From the NCBI GenBank assembly GCA_021186555.1, contig JAJKFL010000039.1, forward strand, positions 43,529,597-43,593,596: a DNA stretch of 64,000 nucleotides. Reading direction: 5' to 3'. Numbering within the stretch: the first letter of the stretch is position 1; each line of letters starts with the position of its first letter. The notes beneath the pieces were generated by a model, which worked only from the letters and a program-made list of their open reading frames with translations, did no database searches and was not told where the DNA came from. This document shows, in pieces, positions 24,111 to 34,960 of the stretch. Source of the DNA: Reticulitermes speratus. Taxonomy: Eukaryota > Arthropoda > Insecta > Blattodea > Rhinotermitidae. The translations under genes and the position numbers were made by a program.

Positions 24111-24625
24111 CAGCGGTATTCAACATTTTTGTTCACGTACCCCCACATATAATTTCTCTTCAACTCTGTACCCCCAAAGCTGTTGGTGCACAATTCAAGC
24201 TATACACAGTCTATAATCTACATCTAAAATAAGTTAAATAAATTACATCCAAAATAATGTATTAAATAATAAGTTTTAAATGAGAAAAAGGAGAGTCAAG
24301 CTATTAAATAACAAATATATTATTGTCTATCGTATAAACATTAATAAAGGAACAAAGGTATTTTAGCAAAGCAAAATTATATGCACTGTGTGGAATAAAA
24401 TGAAACTAGCCGCCCAGATAAGAATCGTATAAAGGAGAGAGAGAGAGAGAGAGAGACACACAAATGGCGCTCCCAAATCGCATGTCCTTACGTCCGGTCT
24501 GTTGTGGCTAACCGTAAATGTGGCTCTGATTGTTCAGTGTTTATCATGAAATAATATATTTATCTTCTTTTTAATTTTACGTACCCCCTAAAATGTATTC
24601 GCGTACCCCTGGTTGAATACCCCAG
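24111..24625. mobile_element. hAT-like MITE with 8-bp target duplication
   Basis: A 515-bp element bounded by CAGCGGTATTCAAC on the left and GTTGAATACCCCAG on the right, which are imperfect inverted termini of hAT type (CAG...CTG-like). Subterminal CGTACCCCC motifs recur inverted near both ends. It is flanked by TTCTAATG (24103-24110) and TTCTAAGG (24626-24633), an 8-bp duplication with one mismatch, the size hAT transposases make. The interior is AT-rich, with a GAGA run near 24437, and has no transposase. Confidence 0.8.
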
Positions 24626-24690
24626 TTCTAAGGCACCCTCAGCCCATGTTCTTCGCTCACCATGACAGACCAAGTTTGACACCCTTTATA
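24626..24690 (-). mobile_element. LINE family 2 remnant split by the hAT element
   Basis: CACCCTCAGCCCATGTTCTT and then GACAGACCAAGTTTGACACC is the minus-strand counterpart of the LINE segment encoding CETWSVTLREEHRLRV. It is an old fragment; the hAT-like element inserted next to or into it. Confidence 0.65.
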
Positions 24691-25450
24691 TGCAGCCACT
24701 CGCGCAAGTTACGTCGTGCTTCGCTCGACAGGTAACTTAATTAGGTGACAAGTTCCGCCGTGTTCCTCTGCGTCCATTTACCCGGGTAATGTAGTTATAA
24801 TGGAACAGTGCCGCGCATTACGACTGGCTTTATGACGTCACGCCGTTCTGAATAAGATGAAACGTGTCTGGGGAAGGCTGAGGCTGATTGACTTCTGGTT
24901 CGTCTGATACTGCAGAGAGCTGTGAGAGTGACGTGAAACGTGTCAGTACGCTGTGTGTGGGAAAGGCGTTCTTGACGGACTGAAAATAACGTCTTGTGTG
25001 CAGACCTCGTCCGTCTGTCTTTGACCTGGTACCAGCGTCTAAACCGTTTGTGTCGGATTTTCGCGAAATTCGGCATCGGAGTTCTTTACAGAAAACCTGA
25101 GTTTTCGTGAAAATCGACTCTTTGGCAGCCATATTTACATAGGAACGTAAATGAATTTATAGACTACTTTAACAACTTCGTGAAAAGTTTCAACTACATT
25201 CGGTGCGCAGGGCATTTCCACGTAATGGCGAGTTTCGTGAAAATCGATATAGGCTACTGAAAAGCTATAATTTTCCCAAGGGCGGAAGTAAAATTTTCCC
25301 CATATTTTCTACGTTGTTTAGACTTGCAAACAATTCAGATGCCCACACAAATTTATCAAGTGATCCTGAGTTTTCGTGAAAATCGGCTCGTGGAAGATAG
25401 GCGTAAATAAAATTACATTTACACGTTCACGGTGAAACTGTAGGATACTT
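24691..25450. other. Spacer with repeated TTTCGTGAAAATCG motif
   Basis: The motif GAGTTTTCGTGAAAATCG or a close match occurs at about 25099, 25230 and 25368, spaced 131 and 138 bases, suggesting a decayed tandem repeat. The same motif returns at 35181. No gene recognised. Confidence 0.5.
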
Positions 25451-25725
25451 GAGATCTGCGCTCTTCTGGGGTATTACGCGGCGTCGTGTGGTAATTGTTT
25501 ACCGACGTTTCGGGACAACGTATCGGTCCCATCTTCACTGGTCAAGAGTCCGAGTGGGAAAGAAAGCCAGTCTTTAACGTAGATTCTCCAAAGTACCCAC
25601 GTTATAGACTTTATTTCCCACTCGGACTCTTCACCCGTGAAGATGGGACCGATACGTTGTCCCGAAACGTCGGTAAACAATTACCACACGACGCCGTGTA
25701 ATATCCCAGAAGACCGCAGATTTCA
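25451..25725. repeat. Inverted-repeat element with hammerhead-like motif in each arm
   Basis: Arms 25451-25562 and 25611-25725 are about 110 bp and nearly perfect inverted copies around a 48-bp centre. Each arm carries, outward-facing, GTGAAGATGGGACCGATACG, then TTGTCCCGAAACGTCGGTAA: a GGGAC/GTCCC stem between a TGAAGA core and GAAAC. The first core base is G rather than the canonical C, so both copies are probably inactive. The layout suggests inverted terminal repeats of a Penelope-like element with the coding part lost. Confidence 0.75.
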
Positions 25726-25763
25726 ACAACATCGCAGCGGAAGGCTGAAATCAAGACATCACT

Positions 25764-26000
25764 ATGATGATCAAATCAAGAAGGATGAGATGGGTAGGGC
25801 ATGTAGCTCGTATGAGACAGGTGGAAATTGTGGTCAGTAAAGGTGAAGAGAAATGGGCGCTTGTATTGTTGAATGTAGACTGTGACACTAAAGTGATATT
25901 AAAGTGGACTGAGTGGTCTTGGACTGGAGTGAGTTGGGTAAAAGTGTTGGGTTGTAAACATGGTAATGAAATTTCAGGTTGTGAAGAGGGTTGGTGACTA
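25764..26000 (+). mobile_element. Diverged LINE family 2 3' fragment
   Basis: Reads [18 protein letters not shown], matching the [14 protein letters not shown] stretch of copies A to D, then drifts (ILKWTEWSWTGVSWVKVL in place of [16 protein letters not shown]). No 100-bp array, so this is either an older lineage or only the 3' part. Confidence 0.65.
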
Positions 26001-26059
26001 TCAGCTTCGCAGGGAGTAAAATAGTAAAGTTGTCCCAATATACTCCTTTAATTATACTC

Positions 26060-26130
26060 GTATAGGGGGAGTAGGGATATAGCTCCCTTCATTCGTAACT
26101 TGGCACTAGATGCTCCATGGAATTAGGTAG
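26060..26130 (-). mobile_element. SINE family 1 3' fragment, minus
   Basis: GGAGTAGGGATATAGCTCCC and then GGCACTAGATGCTCCATGG align with the reverse complement of the family 1 SINE 3' body (CCTCCATCTAGCGCCAAGG and AGCTATACCTCTACTCC). Confidence 0.55.
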
Positions 26131-26174
26131 TTTTAAACACGGAGGGGTGTATAGCTCACAGTTTTAGTGTTTTT

Positions 26175-26410
26175 AATGGGGGCGAGGGTAGCTCAGTAGG
26201 TATAGTGTAAAACCGTGCAATCATGGCTGGATTCTAGGCAACAGAAAATGTTTACATTCTTTGCAGCGTGCAGATGACCACTGGGGCCTAACATGGGCCC
26301 TTTCCTTGTACACAAAGGGGTCAGGACGTGAAGCTGACCTCTCACGTTCGTCGTTAAATTCGAGGTTAAGACTGTATGGAACTGTAACGCCACTGCTCCA
26401 TACGCCTCCG
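26175..26410 (+). mobile_element. Diverged tRNA-derived SINE
   Basis: Starts GGGGGCGAGGGTAGCTCAGT with a good A box (TAGCTCAGTAGG) but an eroded B box (GGCTGGATTCTAGGC). The body keeps CACTGGGGCCTA and a GAGGTTAAGACTGTATGG section comparable to the SINE at 11872. No hexamer tail remains. Confidence 0.5.
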
Positions 26411-26780
26411 TGGTGTCGTGTATAATTAAACATAGAGACAAGTTCGCATTACTGATTATTAAAACACCGATGTGAAGGTAATGTTGTCAAAGGATTAGGA
26501 TAAGCAGTTTGCGCATGCGTGTGTAGGTGCCAGGCTAGAAGTGGGTTTGGTTGCACAAAATGAGATCTTGGGCACTTTAGGTGGTATTACGTAACAACAA
26601 TTGAAGGTGAGTTCATTTGTAATCACGCAGCATACATATATATATATATATACATGAAGCATGTAATGGGGCGAGCTTGGCGTCTAATTTGCTGCGACGT
26701 TTGTGTGCGGGTACAGCGTGCTGCTGGTTGTAACTAGCGACGGTACGTCCGTCTTGGTGACTTGCGCTTATGACTGTATA
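26411..26780. other. Unassigned spacer with TA run
   Basis: A (TA)n stretch at about 26635-26652; otherwise nothing recognised. Confidence 0.5.
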
Positions 26781-27430
26781 TTAACCCTCTAAATCCCAGC
26801 GGTTACTATATGTACCACCAGTTTAACATTCAACAATTCTACGTTCTGCCCACACAGTGTATTTATGTGTTTTGTGTGGATCTCAGAACAAACAGCGATT
26901 ATTTCACTGTACAACATTAACTGACTGGTTTGTATAACTGAGACGGAGTGTGTTTACTGCGCGGTACGGACTGTATTTATGTGTTTTGTGTGGATCTCAG
27001 AACAAACAGCGATTATTTCACTGTACAACATTAACTGACTGGTTTCTATAACTGAGACGGAGTGTGTTTACTGCGCGGTACGGACTGTATTTATGTGTTT
27101 TGTGTGGATCTCAGAACAAACAGCGATTATTTCACTGTACAACATTAACTGACTGGTTTGTATAACTGAGACGGAGTGTGTTTACTGCGCGGTACGGACT
27201 GTATTTATGTGTTTTGTGTGGATCTCAGAACAAACAGCGATTATTTCACTGTACAACATTAACTGACTGGTTTGTATAACTGAGACGGAGTGTGTTTACT
27301 GCGCGGTACGGACTGTATTTATGTGTTTTGTGTGGATCTCAGAACAAACAGCGATTATTTCACTGTACAACATTAACTGACTGGTTTGTATAACTGAGAC
27401 GCAGTGTGTTTACTGCGCGGTACGGACTGA
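26781..27430 (+). mobile_element. 114-bp array element, copy c
   Basis: Starts TTAACCCTCTAAATCCCAGC, then the palindrome-like GGTTACTATATGTACCACC and CTACGTTCTGCCCACACAG, followed by about five 114-bp units ending GCGCGGTACGGACTGAGTAT. TTTAAA lies just outside the right end. Intact left edge, no ORF. Confidence 0.9.
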
Positions 27431-27925
27431 GTATTTAAACACAACCCAGGATAATCTGCAAGCCAAGAGCCACACCTCGCTGTCACTGCCACAGACTTAC
27501 GTGCAATATTCACACAGCAATGACAGAGCCAAGCACTTGCCAACTTTACCACAGTCCAGTGTCTGTTCAAAAGCGAGCGACTAGCCGCTAACATTTAGCT
27601 GACCGTCCAAAAGGCACTCTTCAGGTCTGTTATGACATATGTCTGCCCTCAGCAGCAATCTGCCGCAAACACCAATCTTTTGAAACCTCAGCTTCTGCAG
27701 ATCGTGGCGCACATCGACCTGCGAATTGCACGACGCTGACAACATTCCGTCGGTGTAAGGTTCCGAGTTGTGGATGGAGGAACGACCTCCGGATATGGAG
27801 GGTAGCTGCGAATATATTGAATAAGCAGTCGCGGGCAGCTGACAAGGGGTGATCCTCTAGCTTGGGGGTAGGGAGAGGTTCTAACAACTCCTCACCGTAA
27901 AAAATTATCACGTTACGAATCACTT
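27431..27925. other. Unassigned spacer
   Basis: About 500 bases. Short minus-strand frames at 27373-27594 and 27630-27971 overlap flanking repeats and show no domain. Nothing recognised. Confidence 0.5.
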
Positions 27926-28110
27926 GACAAAGCCTCGGACCGCGGGCTGTTGTGAGTGCGGTAATGAACATCCGAGTTCCAAAAAACGCCGGGAATTTCT
28001 TGACTAGCTGACGACATGTTAGCTTCTCACGAAGGACTTTGATACATGGAGTTAGTTAGTTATTTAGTTAGTTGGTTAGTTAGTTAGTAAATAAGTTAGT
28101 ACAGTTTCAT
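27926..28110 (+). mobile_element. LINE family 2 3' end only
   Basis: GGGCTGTTGTGAGTGCGGTA, then GAATTTCTTGACTAGCTGAC and a GTTA/GTTTAGTT tail match the extreme 3' end of copies A to D. Severe 5' truncation; no array. Confidence 0.75.
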
Positions 28111-28274
28111 CACACACCTGTAGAGGCAGCACACCCAACACAAAATACCAAGCCGCAGTACAGCACAGCAAATACAAATACTCAAACATGACGGCCGTCA
28201 AGCTTGTGACCGTTCAAGTGGCCGAGCTTTCGTTATAGCTGCGTAAGATAGGGCACGATCTGCTCTGCAAGGCA

Positions 28275-28590
28275 AAGGTAAAGCTGTCATGAAGGCGTAT
28301 GGGGGTCGCAGTGTTACAGTCTACTCATTCTTAATCTCTGCACTAGATGGAGATAACTTGTCAGTTTAGCTCTCCAGCCGCTTTACCCTCCTGAATGTAC
28401 TCGGGCGACAATTAAGAATTAAGCTTGGTGGGCCCCAGAGGAGGTCTGGACGGTTTTTGAGAAGAGAGAAAATCTTTTGCCATTGCCGAGGAATTAGACC
28501 CGAGTTTTCGAACTCGTAGGCTCTGACTATACCGTCTGAACTGATATATTGTGCTGCAGAGTAGGCCTATACAGCGTGCGCAACGAAAGT
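28275..28590 (-). mobile_element. Diverged tRNA-derived SINE family 1, minus
   Basis: The minus-strand order of the family 1 SINE is kept: AAGGTAAAGCTGTCATGAAGG (tail side), CTCTGCACTAGATGGAG, CCGCTTTACCCTCCTGAATG, GGGCCCCAGAGGAGGTCTGG, then a B-box-like AGTTTTCGAACTCG and a head region to about 28590. Many substitutions mark it as old. Confidence 0.6.
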
Positions 28591-28613
28591 TGTAAAATGT
28601 ATCACTGACAAAG

Positions 28614-28676
28614 ACTGACTGACTGACTGACTGATCGACTGACTGACTGACTGACTGACCGACTGACTGACTGACC
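28614..28676. repeat. GACT microsatellite
   Basis: About 15 GACT tetramers with GATC and GACC interruptions. Confidence 0.9.
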
Positions 28677-28762
28677 CTCGTCAGAGACCGCGTCCAAGAC
28701 CACACGACACTAAAGGTTAACGACATTAAAAACTTGAAAGACTAAAACTAACCGGAATTGTA

Positions 28763-29194
28763 TTTAACATTCAGCTCGTACCGCGCAGTAAACACACTCC
28801 GTCTCAGTTATACAAACCAGTCAGTTAATGTTGTACAGTGAAATAATCACTGTTTGTTCTGAGATCCACACAAAACACATAAATACAGTCCGTACCGCGC
28901 AGTAAACACACTCCGTCTCAGTTATACAAACCAGTCAGTTAATGTTGTACAGTGAAATAATCACTGTTTGTTCTGAGATCCACACAAAACACATAAATAC
29001 AGTCCGTACCGCACAGTAAACACACTCCGTCTCAGTTATACAAACCAGTCAGTTAATGTTGTACAGTGAAATAATCGCTGTTTGTTCTGAGATCCACACA
29101 AAACACATAAATACACTGTGTGGGCAGAACGTAGAATTGTTGAATGTTAAACATGGTGGTACATATAGTAACCACTGGGGCTTTAGAGGGTTAA
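28763..29194 (-). mobile_element. 114-bp array element, copy d
   Basis: About three 114-bp units between TTAACATTCAGCTCGTACCG at the left and GCTTTAGAGGGTTAA at the right. TTAA is present at both boundaries, the best case in the window for a TTAA target duplication of piggyBac type, although the termini are not obvious inverted repeats. Confidence 0.88.
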
Positions 29195-29738
29195 TGTACA
29201 TTATATATAGATACAGCTCAGTTAATGTGACCGGACACGCTTGTGTTCATAGTCAGTGCTAGACTCTGTAAAGTCTGCAAGTCTTGACTCCTATCACTTC
29301 CCATGGACTTCTCACGTGACCATTGTGTCAAACAATCCGACACTATAGGAAAAGCCAAAGATATGTGGCACTGTATTTCTGCCAGCGTTCGCTGGTCCCT
29401 CGTACCAGATCTGACGGTATCACAGCCTCGCAAACACCAATTCTTAGTCACCACCTGTTGTTTTGTACGTGACAGGTGATCGCTTCGTGATGCTGTTGGT
29501 GTAATTGCTGATAACACTTTGTATGTCCATTGAAAACATAGAAATGTGCTTCTTTTATCTCTGGTCTCCACGGTTACTCAAGTGCTGTGCGTCACAGATA
29601 AGCCGCTAATTAGCGTGTTAAGCTGTATGTAGGCACGTCGCTGTGTGTTGCCGAGTGTGCAGAACGCATAAAGCTTTATCATTATGTTTGACATTTAAAG
29701 TGCGTCGGGAATGTAGCTAATACGGCCTGCACTGTTTA
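29195..29738. other. Unassigned spacer
   Basis: Unique-looking 540 bases with no recognised domain; the minus-strand frame at 29218-29571 (117 codons) lacks any motif I know. Confidence 0.45.
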
Positions 29739-29850
29739 AAGAATAGTGGTAACTATATGTACCACTAGGTTTAGAGTTAAAGAGCTCTGCACTTCACAAA
29801 CACAGTGCATCTGTGCTTTCGACACGACTCTGAAAATAAACAGCTTTTAT
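29739..29850 (+). mobile_element. Diverged relative of the 114-bp element
   Basis: AGTGGTAACTATATGTACCA then CACTAGGTTTAGAG resembles the unique edge (GTGGTTACTATATGTACCAC) of the 114-bp element. CACAGTGCATCTGTGCTTTC follows where other copies have CACAGTGTATTTATGTGTTT. One unit, no array. Confidence 0.5.
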
Positions 29851-29894
29851 GTCGGTGGAAAATTGAGTTGTCACGTTAAGTTTCCCGTGGTTAA

Positions 29895-30022
29895 AACGGT
29901 CCGGGTTGGCGTTGACCACACATCCCCATCTAGCGCCGAGGTTAAAGAAAGAGTACAGCTATTCCTCTACTCCCCCTCTGGGCCTTCATGGCCTGTTCTA
30001 GTGTGAACTTTACCTTTACCGT
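29895..30022 (+). mobile_element. SINE family 1 3' fragment
   Basis: CCATCTAGCGCCGAGGTTAA, CTCTACTCCCCCTCTGGGCC and a TTTACCTTTACC tail match the 3' half of the SINE at 11872. The tRNA-like head is missing. Confidence 0.8.
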
Positions 30023-30164
30023 TTACCAGCTATCGTAACCTCGCGTTTTCACTTCCCAACCCTTTATGATTAATCCAATCTACGTTGACAACGACAAACT
30101 GTAACTGCTTGGGAACCTGATTTTTGTTACGTCGCCGACGTGATACATATATGTAGCGTCACTA

Positions 30165-31920
30165 ATCTCCACATTCTCTACTGTTCTCCCGTCTCGTGTA
30201 CCCAAACCACGTCACTAATCTCCACATTCTCTCCTCTTCTCCGTCTCGTGTACCCAAACACGTCACTAATCTCCACATTCTCTACTGTTCTCCCGTCTCG
30301 TGTACCCAAACCACGTCACTAATCTCCATTCTCTCCTCTTTCTCCGTCTCGTGCACCCAAAACACGTCACTAATTTCCACATATCTCTCCTTCTCTCCCG
30401 TTCTCTGTACCCAAAACACGTCACTAATTTCACATTCTCTCCTCTTTCTCTGTACCCAAAACACGTCACTAATCTTCACATTCTCTCCTGTCTCCCGTTC
30501 TGTACCCAAAACACGTCACTAATCTTCACATTCTCTCCTTTCTCCCGTCTCTGTACCAAACACGTCACTAATCTTCACATTCTCTCCTGTTCTCCTCTCT
30601 TGACCCAAAACACGTCATTAATCTTCACATTCTCTCCTGTTCTCCCGTCTCGTGTACCCAAAACACGTCACTAATCTCCACATTCTCTCCTGTTCTCCTG
30701 TCTCGTGTACCCAAAACACGTCACTAATCTCCACATTTCTCGTGTTCTCCCGTCTCGTGCACCCAAAACACGTCACTAATTTCCACATTCTCTCGTGTTC
30801 TCCCATCTCGTGTACCCAAAACACGTCACTAATTTCCACATTCTCTCGTGTTCTCCGTCTCGTGCACCCAAAACACGTCACTAATTTCCACATTCTCTCG
30901 TGTTCCTCCCATTCGTGTACCAAACACGTCACTAATTCCACATATCTCGTGTTCTCCCGTTTCTGTACCCAAAACACGTCACTAATCTCCACATTCTCTT
31001 GTTCTCCCGTCTCGTGTACCCAAAACACGTCACTAATCTCCACTTCTCTCTGTCTCCCTCTCTTGTACCAAAACACGTCACTAATCTTCACATTCTCTCC
31101 TGTTCTCCCGTCTCGTGTACCCAAAACACGTCACTAATCTCCACATTCTCTCCTGTTCTCCTGTCTCGTGTACCCAAAACACGTCACTAATCTTCACATT
31201 CTCTCCTGTTCTCCCGTCTCTTGTACCCAAAACACGTCACTAATCTCCACATTCTCTGCTGTTTCCCGTCTCGTGTACCAAAAACACGTCACTAATCTCC
31301 ACATTCTCTCCTGTTCTCCCGTCTCTGTACCCAAAACACGTCACTAATCTCCACATTGTCTCCTGTTCTCCCGTCTCTGTACCCAAAACACGTCACTAAT
31401 CTTCACATTCTCTCCTGTTCTCCCGTCTCTGTACCAAAAACACGTCACCAATCTCCACATTCTCTCCTGTTTTCCCGTCTCTGTACCCAAAACACGTCAC
31501 TAATCTCCACATTGTCTCCTGTTTCTCCGTCTCTGTACCCAAAACACGTCACTAATCTTCACATTCTCTCCTGTTCTCCCGTCTCTGTACCAAAAACACG
31601 TCACCAATCTCCACATTCTCTCCTGTTTTCCCGTCTCTGTACCCAAAACACGTCACTAATCTCCACATTCTCTCAAGTTCTCCCGTCTCTGTACCCAAAA
31701 CACGTCACTAATCTCCACAGTCTCTCCAGTTCTCCCGTCTCTGTACCCAAAACACGTCACTAATCTCCACATTTTCTCCAGTTCTCCCGTCTCTACCCAA
31801 AACACGTCACTAATCTCCACATTCTCTCCAGTTCTCCCGTCTCTGTACCCAAAACACGTCACTAATCTCCAAATTGTCTCCAGTTCTCCCGTCTCTGTAC
31901 CCAAAACACGTCACTAATTT
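30165..31920. repeat. 53-bp minisatellite
   Basis: About 33 copies of a 53-bp unit containing CACGTCACTAATCTCCACAT and TTCTCCCGTCTCGTGTACCC. Period from starts at 30664 and 30717. The left two thirds (30165-31280) carry many one- to three-base deletions and substitutions; units after 31300 are more regular with CTGTACCC instead of CGTGTACCC. The numerous open frames on both strands are repeat artefacts. Confidence 0.96.
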
Positions 31921-31974
31921 CCACATATGCATCACAAAAACATACAAAATCGTTTACTACCGTATTACGCGATT

Positions 31975-33645
31975 CTGCACTATAATTTTGTCTTGTTTTG
32001 TGTGGGTGTGGAACTTGGTCTGTCACACTGAGGGAGGAACACAGGCTGAGGGTGTTCGAGAATAGGGTGCTGAGGGGGGTATTTGGGTCTAAGAAGGACG
32101 GGGTAACGGGGGAGTGGAGAAGACTACATAACGAGGAACTTAATGATCTGTACTGATCTGAATAGTGTGCTGAGGGGGATATTTGGGTCTAAGAGGGACG
32201 GGGTAACGGGGGAGTGGAGAAGATACATAACGAGGAACTTAATGATCTGTACTGATCTGAATAGTGTGCTGAGGAGGATATTTGGGTCTAAGAGGGACGG
32301 GGTAACGGGGGAGTGGAGAAGACTACATAACGAGGAACTTAATGATCTGTACTGATCTGAATAGTGTGCTGAGGAGGATATTTGGGTCTAAGAGGGACGG
32401 GGTAACGGGGGAGTGGAGAAGACTACATAACGAGGAACTTAGTGATCTGTACTGATCTGAATAGTGTGCTGAGGGGGATATTTGGGTCTAAGAGGGACGG
32501 GGTAACGGGGGAGTGGAGAAGACTACATAACGAGGAACTTAATGATCTGTACTGATCTGAATAGTGTGCTGAGGGGGATATTTGGGCCTAAGTGGGACGG
32601 GGTAACGGGGGAGTGGAGAAGACTACATAACGAGGAACTTAATGATCTGTACTGATCTGAATAGTGTGCTGAGGGGGATATTTGGGTCTAAGAGGGACGG
32701 GGTAACGGGGGAGTGGAGAAGACTACATAACGAGGAACTTAATGATCTGTACTGATCTGAATAGTGTGCTGAGGGGGATATTTGGGTCTAAGAGGGACGG
32801 GGTAACGGGGGAGTGGAGAAGACTACATAACGAGGAACTTAATGATCTGTACTGATCTGAATAGTGTGCTGAGGGGGATATTTGGGTCTAAGAGGGACGG
32901 GGTAACAGGGGAGTGGAGAAGACTGCATAACGAGGAACTTAATGATCTGTACTGATCTGAATAGTGTGCTGAGGGGGATATTTGGGGTTAAGAGGGACGG
33001 GGTAACGGGGGAGTGGAGAAGACTACATAACGAGGAACTTAATGATCTGTACTGATCACCAAATATTATTCGGGTGATCAAATCAAGAAGAATGAGGTGG
33101 GCGGGGCATGTAGCACGTATGGGTGAGGGGAGAGATGCATACAGGATTTTGGTGGGGAGAACTGAGGGAAGGAGACCACTTGGAAGACCCAGGTGTAGAT
33201 GGGAGGATAATATTAAAATGGATCTTCAAGAAGTAGGATGGGGGGCATGGACTGGATTAATATGGCTCAGGATAGGGACAGGTGGCGGGCTGTTGTGAGT
33301 GCGGTAATGAACCTTCGGGTTCCATAAAACGTTGGGAATTTCTTGACTAGCTGACAAACTGTTAACTTCTGAAGAAGGACTTTGCTACATGGAGTTAGTT
33401 AGCTATTTAGTTAGCTATTTAGTTAGTTAGCTACATAGTTAGCTAGCTAGTTAATTAGCTATTTAATTAGTTAGCTATTTAGTTGGCTAGTTAGTTAGCT
33501 ATTTAGTTGGCTAGTTAGTTAGCTAGTTAGTTAGTTAGCTAGTTAGTTAGTTAGTTATTTAGTTAGTTAATTATTTGTTTAGCTGGTTAGTTAGGTAGCT
33601 ACTTAGTTAGCTAGCTATTTAGTTGGCTATTTAGTTAGTTAGTTA
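31975..33645 (+). mobile_element. LINE copy C with internal 100-bp array (family 2)
   Basis: Enters near TGTGGGTGTGGAACTTGGTC (equivalent of YGCETW), carries about ten 100-bp units (32060-33050), then TGA-TCACCAAATATTATTCGG and the C-terminal stretch [28 protein letters not shown] one-base loss near 33241 shifts the frame before MDWI. The 3' UTR is followed by a long degenerate GTTA/GCTA tail (33396-33645), the longest tail of the four copies. Confidence 0.87.
32060..33050 (+). repeat. 100-bp array inside LINE copy C
   Basis: About ten units with AATAGTGTGCTGAGGGGGAT at about 100-bp intervals; almost all carry AACTTAATG. Fewest units and most uniform of the four arrays. Confidence 0.95.
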
Positions 33646-33726
33646 GTGCAATCTTGAAGGTTTCCATGGCCGTGACGTTGAGGCTTGAGGTGTTCTGAGT
33701 TTTTACACTGAGCAGCAGTGTGACTG
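33646..33726. other. Short spacer
   Basis: Unique sequence between the LINE tail and the inverted hammerhead-like pair. Nothing recognised. Confidence 0.5.
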
Positions 33727-33816
33727 TTTCCCGACGTTTCGAAGGAACCTACCGCTTTCATCCAACTCCTCAACCCTTGAAGTGGAAGGCGGAACGTTCG
33801 TTCGAAACGTCTGGAG
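33727..33816. repeat. Outward-facing pair of eroded hammerhead-like motifs
   Basis: CCCGACGTTTCGAAGGAACC (minus-strand copy, about 33730-33765) faces away from CCCTTGAAGTGGAAGGCGG and GTTCGTTCGAAACGTCTGG (plus, 33774-33815). Core positions are degenerate (TTGAAGT), stem II is only about 3 bp, and the GAAACGTC end is intact in both. Confidence 0.5.
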
Positions 33817-34144
33817 TCATTAACCTTGCTACTCAGTACAACTCGGAATACTTGAACTGTCTGACGTCACAGTCGCCAAGCTGTGTTTTGTATACAGCAT
33901 GCGTGTAAAGCTTGGTGGCTGCCGAGTGCGTATCTTGTTGGCATGCAAGGAGGCACAGTGCGACGTAATGGAGGAAACGAGTAACCGGAAACTGCGTTGG
34001 CTTCCTTTGACGTTACTTGTCTGTCTGTCTGTCTGTTCTTCAGCGATTGTTGTCACGACACGATGATTGTTGTTGAACTGCTGGGACAGGCGACATGGAC
34101 AGGTTCTGGAGCCAGTTCAGCGAACAGCGCTGGATTAATATTCC
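33817..34144. other. Unassigned spacer
   Basis: About 330 bases with a short CTGT run near 34019-34034; nothing else recognised. Confidence 0.5.
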
Positions 34145-34960
34145 TTAAAGCCCTGTGGTTATTATATGTACCACCAGTTTAACATTCAACAATTCTAAGT
34201 TCTGCCCACACAGTGTATTTATGTGTTTTGTGTGGATCTCAGAACAAACAGCGATTATTTCACTGTACAACATTAACTGACTGGTTTGTATAACTGAGAC
34301 GGAGTGTGTTTACTGCGCGGTACGGACTGTATTTATGTGTTTTGTGTGGATCTCAGAACAAACAGCGATTATTTCACTGTACAACATTAACTGACTGGTT
34401 TGTATAACTGAGACGGAGTGTGTTTACTGCGCGGTACGGACTGTATTTATGTGTTTTGTGTGGATCTCAGAACAAACAGCGATTATTTCACTGTACAGCA
34501 TTAACTGACTGGTTTGTATAACTGAGATGGAGTGTGTTTACTGCGCGGTACGGACTGTATTTATGTGTTTTGTGTGGATCTCAGAACAAACAGCGATTAT
34601 TTCACTGTACAACATTAACTGACTGGTTTGTGTAACTGAGACGGAGTGTGTTTACTGCGCGGTACGGACTGTATTTATGTGTTTTGTGTGGATCTCAGAA
34701 CAAACAGCGATTATTTCACTGTACAACATTAACTGACTGTTTGTATAACTGAGACGGAGTGTGTTTACTGCGCGGTACGGACTGTATTTATGTGTTTTGT
34801 GTGGATCTCAGAACAAACAGCGATTATTTCACTGTACAGCATTAACTGACTGGTTTGTATAACTGAGACGGAGTGTGTTTACTGCGCGGTACGGACTGTA
34901 TTTATGTGTTTTGTGTGGATCTCAGAACAAACAGCGATTATTTCACTGTACAACATTAAC
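34145..34960 (+). mobile_element. 114-bp array element, copy e
   Basis: Left edge CCTTAAAGCCCTGTGGTTAT (mutated form of TTAACCCTCTAAAGCCCAG), then TATATGTACCACCAG and CTGCCCACACAGTG, and about seven 114-bp units. The last unit is cut inside at CAACATTAAC (34960), so the distal GCGCGGTACG end is missing. Confidence 0.87.
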
